DNA from: Chloroflexota bacterium | GTDB lineage: Bacteria; Chloroflexota; Limnocylindria; Limnocylindrales; CSP1-4 | Direction of reading: 5' to 3' | NCBI GenBank assembly: GCA_013694835.1 | Contig: JACDBP010000007.1 | Location: 1 to 6,192 of the forward strand | Length of the DNA: 6,192 bases | Shown here: piece by piece, positions 5,511 through 6,192 of the stretch | Position numbering within the stretch: position 1 is the stretch's first letter | Layout: each line of letters starts with the position of its first letter | The notes under the pieces: generated by a model | Database searches by the model: none | What the model was told of the DNA's origin: nothing | Seen by the model: only the letters and a program-made list of their open reading frames with translations | Translations under genes and position numbers: made by a program

Positions 5511-5534
5511 TGCCGATAAGGGAAGTTATGTAAC
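5511..5534. other. AT-rich dyad island, possible recombination or element end
   Basis: A short AT-rich patch in otherwise very GC-rich DNA, 38 bases after the vapC stop. It contains ATAA (5516-5519) and TTAT (5526-5529) as a small dyad around GGGAAG, and the near-palindrome GTTATGTAAC (5525-5534). The two outer arms, GTTGCCGATAA and (reverse strand) GTTACATAAC, match if two bases are skipped. The composition and dyad suggest a recombinase site, an insertion-element end or a protein binding site. No transposase or integrase gene is in the window, and I cannot identify the element. Confidence 0.3.
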
Positions 5535-5555
5535 TCTCGCCGCGTAGCGGACCCT

Positions 5556-5571
5556 CGCGCCCGCCGGCGCG
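5556..5571. terminator. GC hairpin downstream of vapC
   Basis: CGCGCC (5556-5561) pairs with GGCGCG (5566-5571) around a four-base loop, about 80 bases past vapC. A second hairpin follows at 5579-5595 (GGAGCCC with GGGGTCC, one mismatch, three-base loop). Together they could end the vapBC transcript. Neither has a T-run, so they may only be structured RNA. Confidence 0.3.
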
Positions 5572-5674
5572 CTGATCAGGAGCCCTCAGGGGTCCGGGTT
5601 GGCTGGTGTCGTGCCCGCGCGGCCGCCCGCGCCGCTGCTGTGTGCGAGGCGGCACCGGCGTGCCATCGGTGTGC

Positions 5675-5859
5675 TCACCCGGGAGTCGGTGCCGGAAGCT
5701 GCGCGAAGATCTCGAGGCCGCGGTCGTCTTGCCGTCAGGAGAGAGGTCCTCCCAGCTCTGGATCTCGGCGAGGGTTCGCTCGGCCCAGCCGTCGACGGTG
5801 GTGAGGAGGCTGACGAAGAAGTCGACGGCCAGGGCGCGGATGTAGGCCTGGTCTGTCAG
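5675..5859 (-). pseudogene. short helical protein with frame break and possible CTG start
   Basis: From 5859 the minus strand reads (L/M)TDQAYIRALAVDFFVSLL and on through GWAERTLAEIQSWEDLS to about 5735, with almost every codon ending in G or C. This strongly suggests real coding, yet the frame has no ATG, GTG or TTG upstream. A CTG at 5859-5857 is preceded by AGGAG (5868-5864) and may be the start. In this frame translation runs to TAG 5472-5470 (129 aa), but after GK near 5730 it becomes Arg/Pro/Ser-rich. Another frame continues with coding-like DDRGLEIFAQLPAPTPG and a TGA at 5677-5675, so a frameshift near 5730 is likely. The family is not recognised; the helical pattern vaguely recalls C-terminal dimerisation helices of small regulators, which is speculation. 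It could be a decayed gene or an assembly error. Confidence 0.4.
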
Positions 5860-6192
5860 GGGTCTCCTGCCGCGGTCGGCGCGATTCCTGCAGTCCGAGG
5901 ATGAGCAACCCGGCGCGCACCGGGACGCCGAGGATCAACAGGGGCAGCGCGAACCCGACGCCGAGACCGAACGCGATCGGATCAGCCGCGAGCCCCAGCC
6001 ATACTCCGATACGGCGGCCCCGCCACTGCAGAACGCCGGCCGCCACGCTTGCGGCGGAGACGGCGACCAGCAGCCACCCTGCGGCCATGAACTGTTCGCG
6101 GTCGAGGGGCTCCAACGGACCTCCAGCCAGGGCCTTGAAGCCGAACTTCATCGGGAGATACCCGTTCTCGGCGAGGGATCCGAGGACGGATG
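5735..6192 (-). CDS. small membrane protein, partial, C-terminal frame disturbed
   Basis: Unrecognised membrane protein. The frame is open to the window edge, and the sequence before the ATG at 6151 (SVLGSLAENGYLP) has coding-like codons. No Shine-Dalgarno precedes that ATG, so the true start is probably beyond the window. From Met 6151, hydrophobic segments lie at about residues 22-41 (FMAAGWLLVAVSAASVAAGV) and 49-88 (two passes, with LPLLILGVPVRAGLLILG), separated by a basic loop QWRGRR that should face the cytoplasm. After LILGLQES (near 5885) codon use collapses and the tail is Arg/Pro-rich to TGA 5737-5735. There, coding signal moves to another frame. The frame ending in AAGDP with TGA at 5858-5856 would overlap the next gene as CTGA, so a frameshift near 5885 is plausible. 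Real protein, uncertain C-terminus. Confidence 0.55.
   Translation of the reverse strand, partial: SVLGSLAENGYLPMKFGFKALAGGPLEPLDREQFMAAGWLLVAVSAASVAAGVLQWRGRRIGVWLGLAADPIAFGLGVGFALPLLILGVPVRAGLLILGLQESRRPRQETPDRPGLHPRPGRRLLRQPPHHRRRLGRANPRRDPELGGPLS

Noticed and set aside
5599..5904. Plus-strand open frames downstream of vapC.
   Set aside because: They are Arg/Pro/Val-rich without domain signals and overlap minus-strand sequence with clearer codon preference.

Overview
The window is very GC-rich, with strong G/C preference at third codon positions on both strands. It looks like chromosomal DNA from a high-GC bacterium. The combination of miaA and hflX close together, leaderless-looking starts, a lipoprotein with a Gly/Gln/Thr linker and a VapBC pair would suit Chloroflexota or Actinomycetota, but no ribosomal RNA or other phylogenetic marker is present, so this is inference.

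Layout, left to right. (1) 2-667 (+): the C-terminal two thirds of MiaA (tRNA A37 dimethylallyltransferase), cut by the window edge. (2) 700-1068 (-): an acidic, probably disordered protein of unknown function, with a good ribosome binding site, lying convergent to miaA and divergent from hflX. (3) 1209-2591 (+): HflX, the ribosome-splitting GTPase, with all G motifs intact. (4) 2643-3281 (+): a secreted lipoprotein with hexapeptide repeats in its linker and a two-cysteine C-terminal domain. (5) 3367-3459 (-): a 30-residue Lys/Gly-rich peptide gene with its own promoter, perfect Shine-Dalgarno and a stem-loop behind it. (6) 3558-4688 (-): an exported protein of seven ~50-residue repeats, probably a seven-bladed beta-propeller. 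(7) 4830-5473 (+): a toxin-antitoxin operon made of a BldC/excisionase-like helix-turn-helix antitoxin and a VapC PIN-domain ribonuclease, overlapping by one base. (8) 5470-6192 (-): disturbed coding sequence, with a partial small membrane protein followed by a short helical protein whose frames do not join cleanly, ending at an AT-rich dyad next to vapC.

miaA and hflX act on translation (tRNA modification; rescue of stalled ribosomes) and are neighbours in many bacteria; here an opposite-strand gene separates them. The two exported proteins and the small basic peptide have no evident shared pathway.

The most interesting structure is in the 141-base divergent gap between the propeller gene and the toxin-antitoxin operon. 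It is a series of GTCACGG-like heptamers repeated at exactly 11-base intervals (4742, 4753, 4764, 4775, possibly 4786). Such head-to-tail, helically phased repeats are typical of OmpR/PhoB-type response regulators and also of BldC/Xis-type proteins, the family the antitoxin resembles. The array may therefore be the antitoxin's own operator, or a response-regulator site shared by both divergent genes.
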